Positions 15,975-25,200 of a stretch of DNA of 64,000 nt are shown in pieces. Location of the stretch: NCBI GenBank assembly GCA_000470055.1, contig HG326877.1, forward strand, positions 546,735 to 610,734, given 5' to 3'. The notes under the pieces are model-generated. The model had not been told where the DNA came from. It saw only the letters and a list, made by a program, of their open reading frames with translations, and searched no databases. A program made the translations under genes and the position numbers. This DNA comes from Campylobacter coli 76339. GTDB lineage: Bacteria > Campylobacterota > Campylobacteria > Campylobacterales > Campylobacteraceae. The stretch's first letter is position 1, and every line of letters begins with the position of its first letter.

Positions 15975-16577
15975 ATGTATAAAAAATTAAGCTTAAGCAA
16001 CTATGAAAAAGAGAGATTGAAACACTATACAAATACGGCGTTAAGTAGATTTGAACTAAGTCATAGTTTTAAAATAAATAAAATGAAAAATTCTCATTTT
16101 ATTTATTCTTTAAGTAAAATTGTAAATGATACACAAGAGTTAAAAAGAAGCATGATTGAAAACGAAGCAATTCAATTTCATAAAATTAATCCTGCTTATG
16201 TTTTACTCAAAAATAATGAAATCTGCAATACTTTTACAGAATTTGATTATGATTTCAATATTTTTTTGAGTAATTATGAAAAAGATTATGAATTATTTTT
16301 AAAAAAAGATTTATGTTTTTGTATAAAACAAGCTCCAGAAAATAGTTTTTATATATCAAGTTTTAAATCTTATTTTAATTCTTTTTCTTTGCATTTAAAA
16401 AATGGCTATGAATTTTATGCGCCTATTTTTACAACTTACAAAAAAGTTGATGAGTTGATAATTTACGCTAATTTTCATCACGCCTTTTTTGATTTATCTA
16501 AGGCGAAAATATTTTTTGAAAAATTAGAATTTGAACTAAAAAATTATTTTAATACTGATCAAACACTATATCGCTAA
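15975..16577 (+). CDS. CatA-like (chloramphenicol acetyltransferase family) protein
   Basis: 200-aa protein whose whole length follows the classical type A CAT pattern. Segments are FIYSLSKIVND, then INPAYVL, then FTEFDYDFNIFLSNYEKD, then PENSFYISSFKSYFNSFSLHL, then the catalytic NFHHAFFD. The second His (about 165) and the Asp match the CAT catalytic His and its structural Asp, though the Gly after Asp in the usual HHAVCDG is absent. The length is slightly short of the usual 213-220. It starts 9 bp after adh, with AAAGGA overlapping the adh stop, so it shares the MerR-type promoter. The substrate is unknown; resistance to chloramphenicol should not be assumed. The end overlaps the convergent lipocalin gene by 29 bp. 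Confidence 0.75.
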   Translation: MYKKLSLSNYEKERLKHYTNTALSRFELSHSFKINKMKNSHFIYSLSKIVNDTQELKRSMIENEAIQFHKINPAYVLLKNNEICNTFTEFDYDFNIFLSNYEKDYELFLKKDLCFCIKQAPENSFYISSFKSYFNSFSLHLKNGYEFYAPIFTTYKKVDELIIYANFHHAFFDLSKAKIFFEKLEFELKNYFNTDQTLYR

Positions 16578-17001
16578 TGTCAAAACCTTTTTGCTTAGCG
16601 ATATCTAAGAGTTTATCTATATCCTTTTTATCGATGATTTTTCTAGATAATATCCAAAGATACTCTTTATCAGGACTTCCAACGACAGCAACTTCATAGT
16701 CTGTGTCCACAAAGAGAATTTCATAATTTGTTTTATTAAATAAATTCATAAAAATGCTAAATTTCACCGATAAAGCTCTTGGGGCTTTTACTTTGGCTTT
16801 GCCTTGCACTTGCGAAACTTCTCCATCTTTTTTAACACAGATATTTTTTATATTTACAACAGGGGTAGAGCCTTCGTACTCTAGTTGATATTCAGCTTTA
16901 GACTGAACACAAGATTTTTGAAAAAATGCAGGTTTTCTAGCCATCTCAAGCCAAGTTCCCATATATTTTTCTAAATTAACATCTCCTATAAGTTCTATCA
17001 T
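16549..17001 (-). CDS. Cytoplasmic lipocalin-like protein (Blc family)
   Basis: 150-aa protein with the lipocalin signature KYMGTWLEMARKPAFFQKSC (residues 12-31) and the late YLWILSRK strand found in bacterial Blc/apolipoprotein D-like proteins. Unlike E. coli Blc there is no signal peptide or lipobox, so it should remain in the cytoplasm. It probably binds a small hydrophobic molecule. It overlaps the HxlR regulator by 4 bp (ATGA) and is therefore co-transcribed with it. Equivalent to Cj1547 by position. Confidence 0.85.
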   Translation of the reverse strand: MIELIGDVNLEKYMGTWLEMARKPAFFQKSCVQSKAEYQLEYEGSTPVVNIKNICVKKDGEVSQVQGKAKVKAPRALSVKFSIFMNLFNKTNYEILFVDTDYEVAVVGSPDKEYLWILSRKIIDKKDIDKLLDIAKQKGFDISDIVFDQY

Positions 17002-17339
17002 GGTATCCTCCTTTTATTTTTCTCTCCCCAATCACACATTGCTTGTAAGATAGGTATAAAACTTTGTCCTTTTTGAGAAAGACTATATTCTACCTTTGGT
17101 GGAATTTGGGGATATTCTTTGCGTGTGATTAAGCCATCGCTTTCCAACTCACGCAAAACATTTGTCAAGGTTTTAAAGGATATAGGTGATAAAATTCTAT
17201 TTAATTCATTATAACGCACGATTTCATCTTTATAGAGGCAATAAAGCACACTCATCTTGTATTTTCCAGAAATTAGAGCAAGAGTATAATTAAAGCCACA
17301 TTCTTGATAATTGCAAGTAGAATTTTTTGTATTTTTCAC
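16998..17339 (-). CDS. HxlR-family transcriptional regulator
   Basis: 113-aa winged-helix protein. The HxlR signature is clear: a Cys near the N-terminus (CNYQECGFNYTLALISGKYKM), then RYNELNRILSPISFKTLTNVLRELESDGLITRKEYPQIPPKVEYSLSQ (abridged family pattern). Members such as YodB, CatR and HypR sense quinones, diamide or hypochlorite through the N-terminal Cys. It is divergent from the MFS exporter and is followed by a lipocalin in the same operon. A YodB-like dyad at 17362-17376 lies in the shared promoter. Equivalent to Cj1546. Confidence 0.9.
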   Translation of the reverse strand: MKNTKNSTCNYQECGFNYTLALISGKYKMSVLYCLYKDEIVRYNELNRILSPISFKTLTNVLRELESDGLITRKEYPQIPPKVEYSLSQKGQSFIPILQAMCDWGEKNKRRIP

Positions 17340-17361
17340 GCTTATTTCCTTAATGACACTT

Positions 17362-17376
17362 TACTATTGGTTAGTA
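17362..17376. promoter_or_regulatory. Probable HxlR operator
   Basis: Perfect dyad TACTA-TTGGT-TAGTA between the divergent hxlR and MFS genes. From memory it matches the YodB/HxlR-type site TACTATTTGTTAGTA at nearly every position. It would let the adjacent HxlR protein control itself and the exporter/mdaB operon. Confidence 0.72.
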
Positions 17377-17456
17377 TCTAACTTTATTTTATGTATTGAC
17401 ATTATAACTTGCATAAATTAAAATTGCGACTTCAATTTTCCAAAAAAGGTTTTTTA

Positions 17457-18647
17457 ATGCAACAATCAATTACAACTACAAACAACACTCATCAAATCAA
17501 GATCTTAATCACGCTTTGTTTAGGTGTGTTTGGGCTTATCAGTATGGAACTTGGGGTGATGGGGATCATACCGCTTATATCGGAGAAATTTGACATCAGT
17601 GTCAGCGATGCGGGATGGAGTGTGAGTATATTTGCACTGATTGTAATGTGCTGTGCACCTATCGCGCCTATGCTTTGTGCGAATTTTAATCCTAAAAAGC
17701 TTATGCTATTTTGCTTAGCTATTTTTTCTCTTAGCTCTTTGGCAAGTATGTTTGTAAATGATTTTTGGTTACATTTGATTTTAAGAGCTATCCCTGCTTT
17801 TTTTCATCCTATTTATCTAGCACTTGCTTTTAGCACGGCTGCAAATTTAGCAGATGATAAAAGTAAAGTGCCTCATATAGTCGCAAAGATTTTTATGGCT
17901 ATTAGTGCGGGGTTGGTTCTTGGGGTGCCACTGAGTAGCTATTTTGGTGGGAATTTTAGCTTTGAAATGGCGATGGCTTTTTATGTGGTGATCAATTCTT
18001 TAGCATTTTTTATCACTTTGTTTTTTATGCCTGATTTTAAAAAGACAAATAGGATAAAGGTAGGAAAACAGCTTTTAAGTCTAAGATATGCGCTTTTGTG
18101 GATTTCTATGCTTGCTGTTTTTTGTATTTCGACGGGATATTTGGGTTTTTATTCTTATTATTCTGAATTTTTATTTAGCGTAAGTAAAATGAGCTTTACA
18201 AACATCAGTTTAGCGCTTTTTATTTATGGTTTTGCAAGTATTATCGGCAATAATATCGCGGGTAAAACTTTGATCAATCATTCAAATCAAACGCTTATAT
18301 TTGCTTCTTTGGCAATGATTTTGATATATGCTTTGATTTTTGTAAACGCAGAGCAATTTTCAATCATGCTTACATTGAGCTTGATTTTGGGAATTTTAAA
18401 TGGAATTTTAAATAATGCTATGCATTATATCATTACTTTTCCTTTCCCTAGGGCAAAAGATTTTACTAATGGACTTTTTATAAGCGTTTCAAATATTTCT
18501 ATCAGTGTGGGTGCTACTCTTTGTGGTTTAGTAATTTCTATAAAAGAAACCAAATACATTGCGATAAGTTCTATTATCATGGTTAGCTTAGGACTTATTT
18601 TGGTATTGGTTAGAATGAGATTAGAAGATAAAAAATTAAAAATTTAA
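17457..18647 (+). CDS. MFS exporter, drug/sugar efflux type
   Basis: 396-aa major facilitator with twelve predicted helices. The N-terminal half contains MELGVMGIIPLISEKFDISVSDAG, typical of the arabinose-efflux/Bmr-like DHA1 group. I start at the ATG at 17457 (MQQSITTTNN) with an AAAAAGG site; an in-frame codon 48 bp upstream lacks one and would overlap the promoter. mdaB follows after 17 bp, so exporter and quinone reductase form one operon, probably repressed by the divergent HxlR protein. The substrate is unknown. Confidence 0.87.
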   Translation: MQQSITTTNNTHQIKILITLCLGVFGLISMELGVMGIIPLISEKFDISVSDAGWSVSIFALIVMCCAPIAPMLCANFNPKKLMLFCLAIFSLSSLASMFVNDFWLHLILRAIPAFFHPIYLALAFSTAANLADDKSKVPHIVAKIFMAISAGLVLGVPLSSYFGGNFSFEMAMAFYVVINSLAFFITLFFMPDFKKTNRIKVGKQLLSLRYALLWISMLAVFCISTGYLGFYSYYSEFLFSVSKMSFTNISLALFIYGFASIIGNNIAGKTLINHSNQTLIFASLAMILIYALIFVNAEQFSIMLTLSLILGILNGILNNAMHYIITFPFPRAKDFTNGLFISVSNISISVGATLCGLVISIKETKYIAISSIIMVSLGLILVLVRMRLEDKKLKI

Positions 18648-18664
18648 TTATGTAAGGAGAAAAG

Positions 18665-19249
18665 ATGAAAAATATACTTTTATTAAATGGGGCAAAAAGC
18701 TTCGGACATTCAGGTGGCAAACTAAATGATACTTTACACGAAGTGGCAAAAGAAAGCCTTTTAAATTTGGGATTAAATGTCGATGAAACCTATATCGATA
18801 AGGGTTATGATATAGAAAATGAAGTTGCAAAGATACTTAATGCTGATGCGATCATCTATCAAATGCCAGGATGGTGGATGGGTGAGCCTTGGATAGTGAA
18901 AAAATACATCGATGAGGTTTTTACTGCAGGGCATGGAAAATTTTATGCAAACGATGGCAGAAGTAGAGAAGATGCAAGTAAAAAATATGGCAGCGGCGGA
19001 CTTGTAAATAATAAAAAATATATGTTTAGCCTTACTTGGAATGCACCACTTGAAGCCTTTAATGATAAAGATCAGTTTTTTGAAGGTGTGGGCGTAGATG
19101 GAGTGTATTTGCATTTACACAAAGCAAATCAGTTTTTAGGTATGAAGCCTTTAGCGACTTTTATTTGTAATGATGTGATGAAAAATCCACAAGTGGAAAA
19201 ATATATCGAGGATTATAAAGCACACTTACAAAAAGTGTTTGGGTGCTAA
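18665..19249 (+). CDS. mdaB: NAD(P)H quinone reductase, MdaB-like
   Basis: 194-aa flavodoxin-fold enzyme of the MdaB/YwrO group, reducing quinones by two electrons and so avoiding semiquinone radicals. The phosphate-binding start NGAKSFGHSGGKLNDTLH and the active-site string YQMPGWWMGEPWIVKKYIDEVF are characteristic. AAGGAGAAAAG precedes the ATG. It follows the MFS exporter in one operon; together with HxlR this suggests a quinone/electrophile response. Equivalent to Cj1545c. Confidence 0.93.
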   Translation: MKNILLLNGAKSFGHSGGKLNDTLHEVAKESLLNLGLNVDETYIDKGYDIENEVAKILNADAIIYQMPGWWMGEPWIVKKYIDEVFTAGHGKFYANDGRSREDASKKYGSGGLVNNKKYMFSLTWNAPLEAFNDKDQFFEGVGVDGVYLHLHKANQFLGMKPLATFICNDVMKNPQVEKYIEDYKAHLQKVFGC

Positions 19250-19651
19250 GTCAAGATAGCAAGATAGTGAGTGTAAATTTTTATACTATCTTATAAATGA
19301 TTTTAAATAAACATTAATTCATGCTGGGTTATTATTTACCTAGCATTTTAATATCATAAAAATATTTTTATTAAAAATTATGACTTCCTATAAAATTTAA
19401 AATGATACCTAGCCAAGCCTTATAAATATGTAGTTCTCATTTTAATTTTGTTAAAAATAATTTGTAATTATTTAAAAAAATAATTATTATTGTTTACTTT
19501 CATTAATAAAATGTCTATCTCTTAAGCTTAAATTTATTAACAATGATTTAATATTCGGTATTAATATTGTTTACTATATGTTTGTAATTAAGATTACTCA
19601 TATTATTTAAACAATTATCAACCAATCTTTATAAATTGTCAAGGGATACGC
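19250..19651. other. 402-bp intergenic region before the secreted-protein genes
   Basis: No coding potential seen. Two hairpins follow mdaB: an 8-bp stem AAGATAGT/ACTATCTT (19261-19292) and a 9-bp stem at 19321-19346. The rest is extremely AT-rich, with several TATAAT-like boxes and runs such as AATAATTATTATTG (about 19480-19494) that loosely resemble Fur-type sites. The promoter of the 868-aa gene must lie here but cannot be fixed. Confidence 0.6.
19321..19350 (+). terminator. Probable mdaB terminator
   Basis: Stem ATGCTGGGT / ACCTAGCAT (one G-U pair) with an 8-base loop, followed by a short T-rich tail. Confidence 0.6.
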
Positions 19652-22258
19652 ATGAATCAAAGTTTCTTTATTAAGGGGAGGGACAATGATTTTCGTTTCA
19701 GTTTTTTTTCTTTGGGTGCTAGTTTTTCAAAATTAAGCAAACCTTCGAATTTTTTAAAATTTTCTTTATTTACTATCGTGTCTTTAAGTGCTCTACAAGC
19801 AAGTACTCAGGCTGAATATGATAGCAAAACCAAGCAATATATCATCAAAGGTCATCATTTTAATGATGAAGAGGTTTATGATTATTACGGAAATAATTTT
19901 AAATTTTTAAATGGTATCAATTATCATGGTGTAGTAACTAATAACAAAAGTATTTCTAATGTTACTTTAGTTTATGATAATCCCAAAGATAGAATTCATT
20001 CTAAAATAAATGATATATTTTTTAAGCAAGATGTGCTTACTCCAAATATTAAAGAGGATTATTTTACTTTAAATGGCTTTCATAGTTCAAATTCAGCAAA
20101 TGACATTTTAGCACCGGTTACTTATATTCCTTTTTTGGTGAGTGCGTCTACTCAATATGCTAATGCTAACAATAATACTTTAGTAATAAAAGCAGGAGAG
20201 CTTTCTTCGGTATATCATTTAAAACCTACTGATAAAGAAGTAGCAAATCCTAAAGCTACAGGCTTGGATAATAAATACAATTTCTTAATAACTCCGGCTA
20301 TAGTAAGAAAAGGTGAAGCAAACCACAATACTTTAAATTTCTTAGAGAATGGCTATGTGAATATGGGTGTTGAAAACACTTATTCTTTGCCTTTAAATGG
20401 TGCTCCTTATATCTTGGGTGCTTTTGGGATAGATTCTAATGTGAATAATAATAGCATTATGTTAAATAAAGGAGCAAGAATAGACTTCCACACCACTCCT
20501 TATAAGCAAAGCACATTGGGAGATAATATCTTTGATGAAAGAATGACTCATATAATAGGAGCTGTTACTTATAATGGTAATGCTAAAAACAATAAAGTTG
20601 TTATAGATGGAGCTTCTTTATTGGTTCATGGTTCAAGTGGAGCTTATTCTACTTCTGCGGCTACTCATTTGGGCGGAGCTTTTGTGGATGTAAACAATAA
20701 TCAAAACTATGAGGTAAGCAATAATAGTGTATTGATCAATGATTTAAAACTTGATCTAAGAGTAGATACTAAAAATACCCCAGTAGCTTATAATGCTGTT
20801 TTAGTTGGTGAAATTTATGGAGGTAGGATCATTCGAGGTAATGCTTATAAAAACACCATCAACATAAACAACTTACAAACCTTGCGTGCTTTAAATACTA
20901 ATGTAGAAGTAAAAGCACTTTTGGATTTTTATGCAGGTGTTACTAACAATGGTATAGCAAATGATAATACCATCAATATTGAACTTGAAGATCCATTTGA
21001 AATCGATACCAATTTTACAGGCGAGAATGAATTCAGTTTTTATGGCGGGATAGCAACTAAGGGTGCTAGTAGAAATAGTATTCGTGTTGATGGGGATTTA
21101 ACTCAAGATATGACTGTAGAAAATCATCAAGATAAAATTCAAATCGTAGCAGCTAAAACCCTAAGTTCTAAAGCTGATAATAATAGTATAGTTATCACTA
21201 ACTCTGATATTGCTATGCCTTTATATTTATACGGAGTAAGTAAATTTACTTTGGATGATAAAGATTATTATGCAAACAGTGCTAGTGCTAATAGCATCCG
21301 TTTAAACAATGTAAAATCCGGAAGAAATTTAAGTGTTATCATGGAAGCGGACAATTTAGAAAAAAATACAGTCGAATACAAACTGGTACAATCCTTATCT
21401 AATGCTTCAAATATTGACAAAGGTTCAAAGATTATCTTAAGGGCTAATCAAATAGCAAATGATAATACCTTAAATATCAAAGATTACTCAAGTGCAGCCA
21501 GTTCTAATGTATATATAATCAGCGCTAAAGAAGAAAGTGCTAACAATGCTCTTATTTTTGATAATCTAGCTTTAGGTACAGCATCTGATAAAAGAGAAGG
21601 TGAGGTAGCTATCATCGCAGGTATTGCTAAAAATACTCACGATAATTATATTCATATAAATAATTTAAATATAGATGAATACAAAAGCCAAAAATCTATT
21701 TTTATAGCACCTTCAGCTACTTATAGTAAAAATGATAAAAGTTATAACAATACCTTGTATCTTAGTGGAAGCACTAATATTTTCAAAAATACAAATATTG
21801 AAGTGCTAGCCGGAAATATTTTATCATTAAAAAATGAAAATTCCTTTGCTTATAAGGCTTTAAATCACAAAGACAACACCAATAATCATTTGGTATTAAA
21901 TACAAATATAAAAGCCAATACAGTAAACAACTTTGATCATTATAGTTTTATTTTAAAAAATGATACTCAAGTTTATTTGAGAGCTCAAGAGGCTATTAAT
22001 ATAGGCGAGCAAAGCTCTATCAATATTTATGCTGACAATAGTGTAAAAAATAAAAGTTTTATCTTAATGCAAAGTGAAAAAGGGTTTGTGGATGAAAATA
22101 ATAAACATTTGGATCAAAAAGATTTGCAAAGTTTATTAGAAGATATAGCTCGAAATAATCAAAGTTTGCATCCAAATATCAAAACGAAAACCCAAAAGGC
22201 CAAGTATACCCTAAGCGTAAGCAAAGATGCAAAAAGCATCGTGGCACATTTAAACTAA
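19652..22258 (+). CDS. Large secreted beta-helix passenger-like protein without a barrel domain
   Basis: 868-aa exported protein. The long N-terminus (about 54 residues: charged stretch MNQSFFIKGRDNDFRFS, then a hydrophobic helix FLKFSLFTIVSLSALQA, then STQA) looks like the extended signal peptide of autotransporters and large exoproteins. The body is Asn/Thr/Ile-rich with recurrent N-N-(T/S)-(I/L)-x-(I/L) strands, as expected of a beta helix. The end (KAKYTLSVSKDAKSIVAHLN) looks like the point where Campylobacter autotransporters enter their beta-barrel, but a stop follows, then the next gene after 22 bp. So it is either a passenger without a translocator or uses another exporter. AAGGGA precedes the ATG. 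Function unknown; adhesin-like by appearance. Confidence 0.65.
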   Translation: MNQSFFIKGRDNDFRFSFFSLGASFSKLSKPSNFLKFSLFTIVSLSALQASTQAEYDSKTKQYIIKGHHFNDEEVYDYYGNNFKFLNGINYHGVVTNNKSISNVTLVYDNPKDRIHSKINDIFFKQDVLTPNIKEDYFTLNGFHSSNSANDILAPVTYIPFLVSASTQYANANNNTLVIKAGELSSVYHLKPTDKEVANPKATGLDNKYNFLITPAIVRKGEANHNTLNFLENGYVNMGVENTYSLPLNGAPYILGAFGIDSNVNNNSIMLNKGARIDFHTTPYKQSTLGDNIFDERMTHIIGAVTYNGNAKNNKVVIDGASLLVHGSSGAYSTSAATHLGGAFVDVNNNQNYEVSNNSVLINDLKLDLRVDTKNTPVAYNAVLVGEIYGGRIIRGNAYKNTININNLQTLRALNTNVEVKALLDFYAGVTNNGIANDNTINIELEDPFEIDTNFTGENEFSFYGGIATKGASRNSIRVDGDLTQDMTVENHQDKIQIVAAKTLSSKADNNSIVITNSDIAMPLYLYGVSKFTLDDKDYYANSASANSIRLNNVKSGRNLSVIMEADNLEKNTVEYKLVQSLSNASNIDKGSKIILRANQIANDNTLNIKDYSSAASSNVYIISAKEESANNALIFDNLALGTASDKREGEVAIIAGIAKNTHDNYIHINNLNIDEYKSQKSIFIAPSATYSKNDKSYNNTLYLSGSTNIFKNTNIEVLAGNILSLKNENSFAYKALNHKDNTNNHLVLNTNIKANTVNNFDHYSFILKNDTQVYLRAQEAINIGEQSSINIYADNSVKNKSFILMQSEKGFVDENNKHLDQKDLQSLLEDIARNNQSLHPNIKTKTQKAKYTLSVSKDAKSIVAHLN

Positions 22259-22280
22259 TGCGTCAAAAAAAGGATTCATC

Positions 22281-25200
22281 ATGAAAACACATAAAATTTC
22301 AAACCATATTATGCTTTCAGGCATAACCGTATCCTTACTCTTTTCTCCATCAATGGCTTTGCCAAGTGGAGGAAAATTTACTCATGGAACTAGTGGAAGT
22401 ATAAATATAAATGGCAATAATATGAATATCATGGGTAATGGAACAAATTCAGTTATCCAATGGGGTGGTGGATTTAATATAGGCAAATCAGAACAAGTCA
22501 ACTTCAATGGCTCTAATAAAAACTACCTAAACATTGCTCATGGAGCTAATAAATCCACTATAGAGGGTGTATTAAATGCAAGTGGCAATAATGTGTTTTT
22601 AATCAATCCTAATGGAGTAATCATCACTAAAACAGGAACCATTAATGCCAATCGCTTTGTAGCTTCAACTGCTTCAATGAGTGATACGGATATGAAAAAT
22701 TTTGCAAATGGAAATTTAGATTACAATACCTTTTCTCCAGTATTTAAACCCAATAGCGGTAATGTTGTAAATTTAGGAGGTGAAATCACAGCCCAAAGTG
22801 TTACTTTTCAGGGTAATAAAGTATTATCAAATGCATATTCTGACTTTGACCAAGATACAGAGAATCACCCAAAAAAAATCTCAGCAAGTGAGATAAATTT
22901 ACAGGGTAATGAAATTTATGTTGATGTGAGTTCTATCAATGCCACAACATTAAATAAGATCAATATCAAAGGTAGTGAAAATAATAATTTTAAAGGTTCT
23001 ATGTATTTAAATGCTATGGGATATTATTATAATCCTTATTCTTATTTAGTCTTTGATAAATACACTGATTCAAATTCAAATAATAATTTTAAAGTATATA
23101 AATATGTAGGTATAGGTTCTGATCTAGATTGGTGGCACTTTGCTAAAGGATGGAATGAAAACAAAGAAGGATTTAGAAGTACAGCAGGAGAATACAGACT
23201 TACTAATGATATAGACTTTAAGGGTGATAAAGGGCAAAATTATGCTAGTTATTGCATAGATAAACTCGGTTGTGCTAGTATGATTGTAGGTTATGGTACA
23301 ACATTTAAAGATGTATCTTTTGATGGCCAAGGATTTACGCTTAAAAATATAAATACCATTGTAGAAGTAAATGATGAACGAAAGCAATACGATGTGGGTA
23401 TATTTGGGAGAGTTAATAATGCAACGATAAAAAATGTCAATGTGGATTACAAAGGTGGTGGAGTCAAAGTAGATTTCATTTCTAATCGATATTTGACATA
23501 TATTGGTGGCTTTATAGGAAAAATCGAAAATTCACTTGTGGAAAATATTTCATTAAAAAACATTAAAGAAATTACAGCTAATAATACTTTTGGTGTTGGT
23601 GGTTTTGCAGGTGTTTCGGAAGGAAATGCAAATTTTAAAAATATACTTCTTGATGGTGGTAATATTATGAGTATAAATAGCATCAGGAGTAGTGTGGGAG
23701 GTTTTATATCCAGTGCTAGTGAGGGCGATAATTTCGAAAATGTTTATGTTCACAATATAAATAGCATTAAAAGTGATTCCAATAATGCAGGCGGATTTAT
23801 CGGAAGCATATCTTCTTCATCTTATAATTGGAAAATCCCCGTAAGTTTTAATAAAATTTATATATCAAATATAAACTCTATCGAATCTGCTTTATATGCA
23901 GGTGGGTTTATCGGCAGTGCATATGGCGTAAAAGCTGAAAACATCAAAATAGAAAATATCAAAAAAATATCAAGTAGAAATTCAGCTGGTGGTTTTGCAG
24001 GAAAGGTATCTCCTGGGGAATATAATGGAATTTCTATAAACAATATAGGAACCATAAAATCTACAAAATCTGGTGGGTTTGCCGGTGCTATGGATACAGG
24101 GTCTAATGAAAACAAAAAGAATGCTACAATAAAAAATGTGCACATATATGATATTGAAAGAATTGAAGCTGTTGGATACACAAAAAATACTTATAGTGGG
24201 GGATTGATAGGAGAAATTTCAAGTATTAATGCACCTACAGGAGAAAGTACTAATAATACATTTGAAAATATAACTATTGATAAAATAGGCAATTTCTATA
24301 CAGAAGGCGATTCGGGTTTTACTTATACTGGAGGATTGATAGGAACCATTGCTAATAATTTTAATGCAAACTATAATTTTTCTAATATTAATTTATTTTT
24401 TGATTCTAGCATGAGGGTTACGGGCATCAATTATGGAGTGAGTAAAGTTATAGGTAAAAGCACTAGTTCAAAATTATATTTTAAGAATTCAAATTTGTAT
24501 TATATTTTTAATAATTTTGAAGGTTCAAGGAGTGAAAATTATACTGGATTAAACCTTGATCAATATGTAAATTCTAATGAGCAAACAAAATATGAAGATT
24601 TTTTAAAAAAAGATGGAACTACAAAACCGATTGTAGATTCATATCAATCCAATAACATAATATCGCCTGAATTGCCGGACATAGAAAAAATAAAAAATGA
24701 AATTGCTATTTTAGATAAAGAAGATCTTCTTGAAGATGTTATTCAAAAAGAAATCATTGAGGATATTACAAAAAAATACTATTTTGTTGATATTAAAACT
24801 TTAAATGATTTATTGTTAGTTTATAGTCAATTAAATTCTAAGAGCTCAAAAGAAGAAAGAATTAATTTTGTACAAAATCATTTACTTGTAAGTAAAAACG
24901 AGCAAGAAGCCAAAGAGGTGGTTGAAAGTTTAGATTTTTTATTGGCTTATAAAACAAATGGTTTGGAAAATGCTGAAAAAAATGGAATTTTAAAAGACGA
25001 GGAAGCAAAAAATACAAATAGAATAATTCAAGATAAAGTTAAAAAAACTTTATCATACGAGCAAGATCTTATAGTCAATTTTTTACAAAATGAGAAAACG
25101 GGACTTAAATGGTTGGTTGATTATACAAATGCTAGATTGCAAGAGCTTAAAAATCTTCAAGAAAACTTAAAAGAAGCTGTTTTAAACTATAATGCTTATG

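Noticed and set aside
15975-16577. Chloramphenicol resistance gene
   Set aside because: CAT-family resemblance is clear, but the protein is diverged around the active site and sits in a chromosomal stress operon; resistance cannot be claimed from sequence.
23124-24181. Several minus-strand open frames inside the TpsA gene
   Set aside because: They arise from the repeat-rich coding strand; no promoter or ribosome site and no family resemblance.
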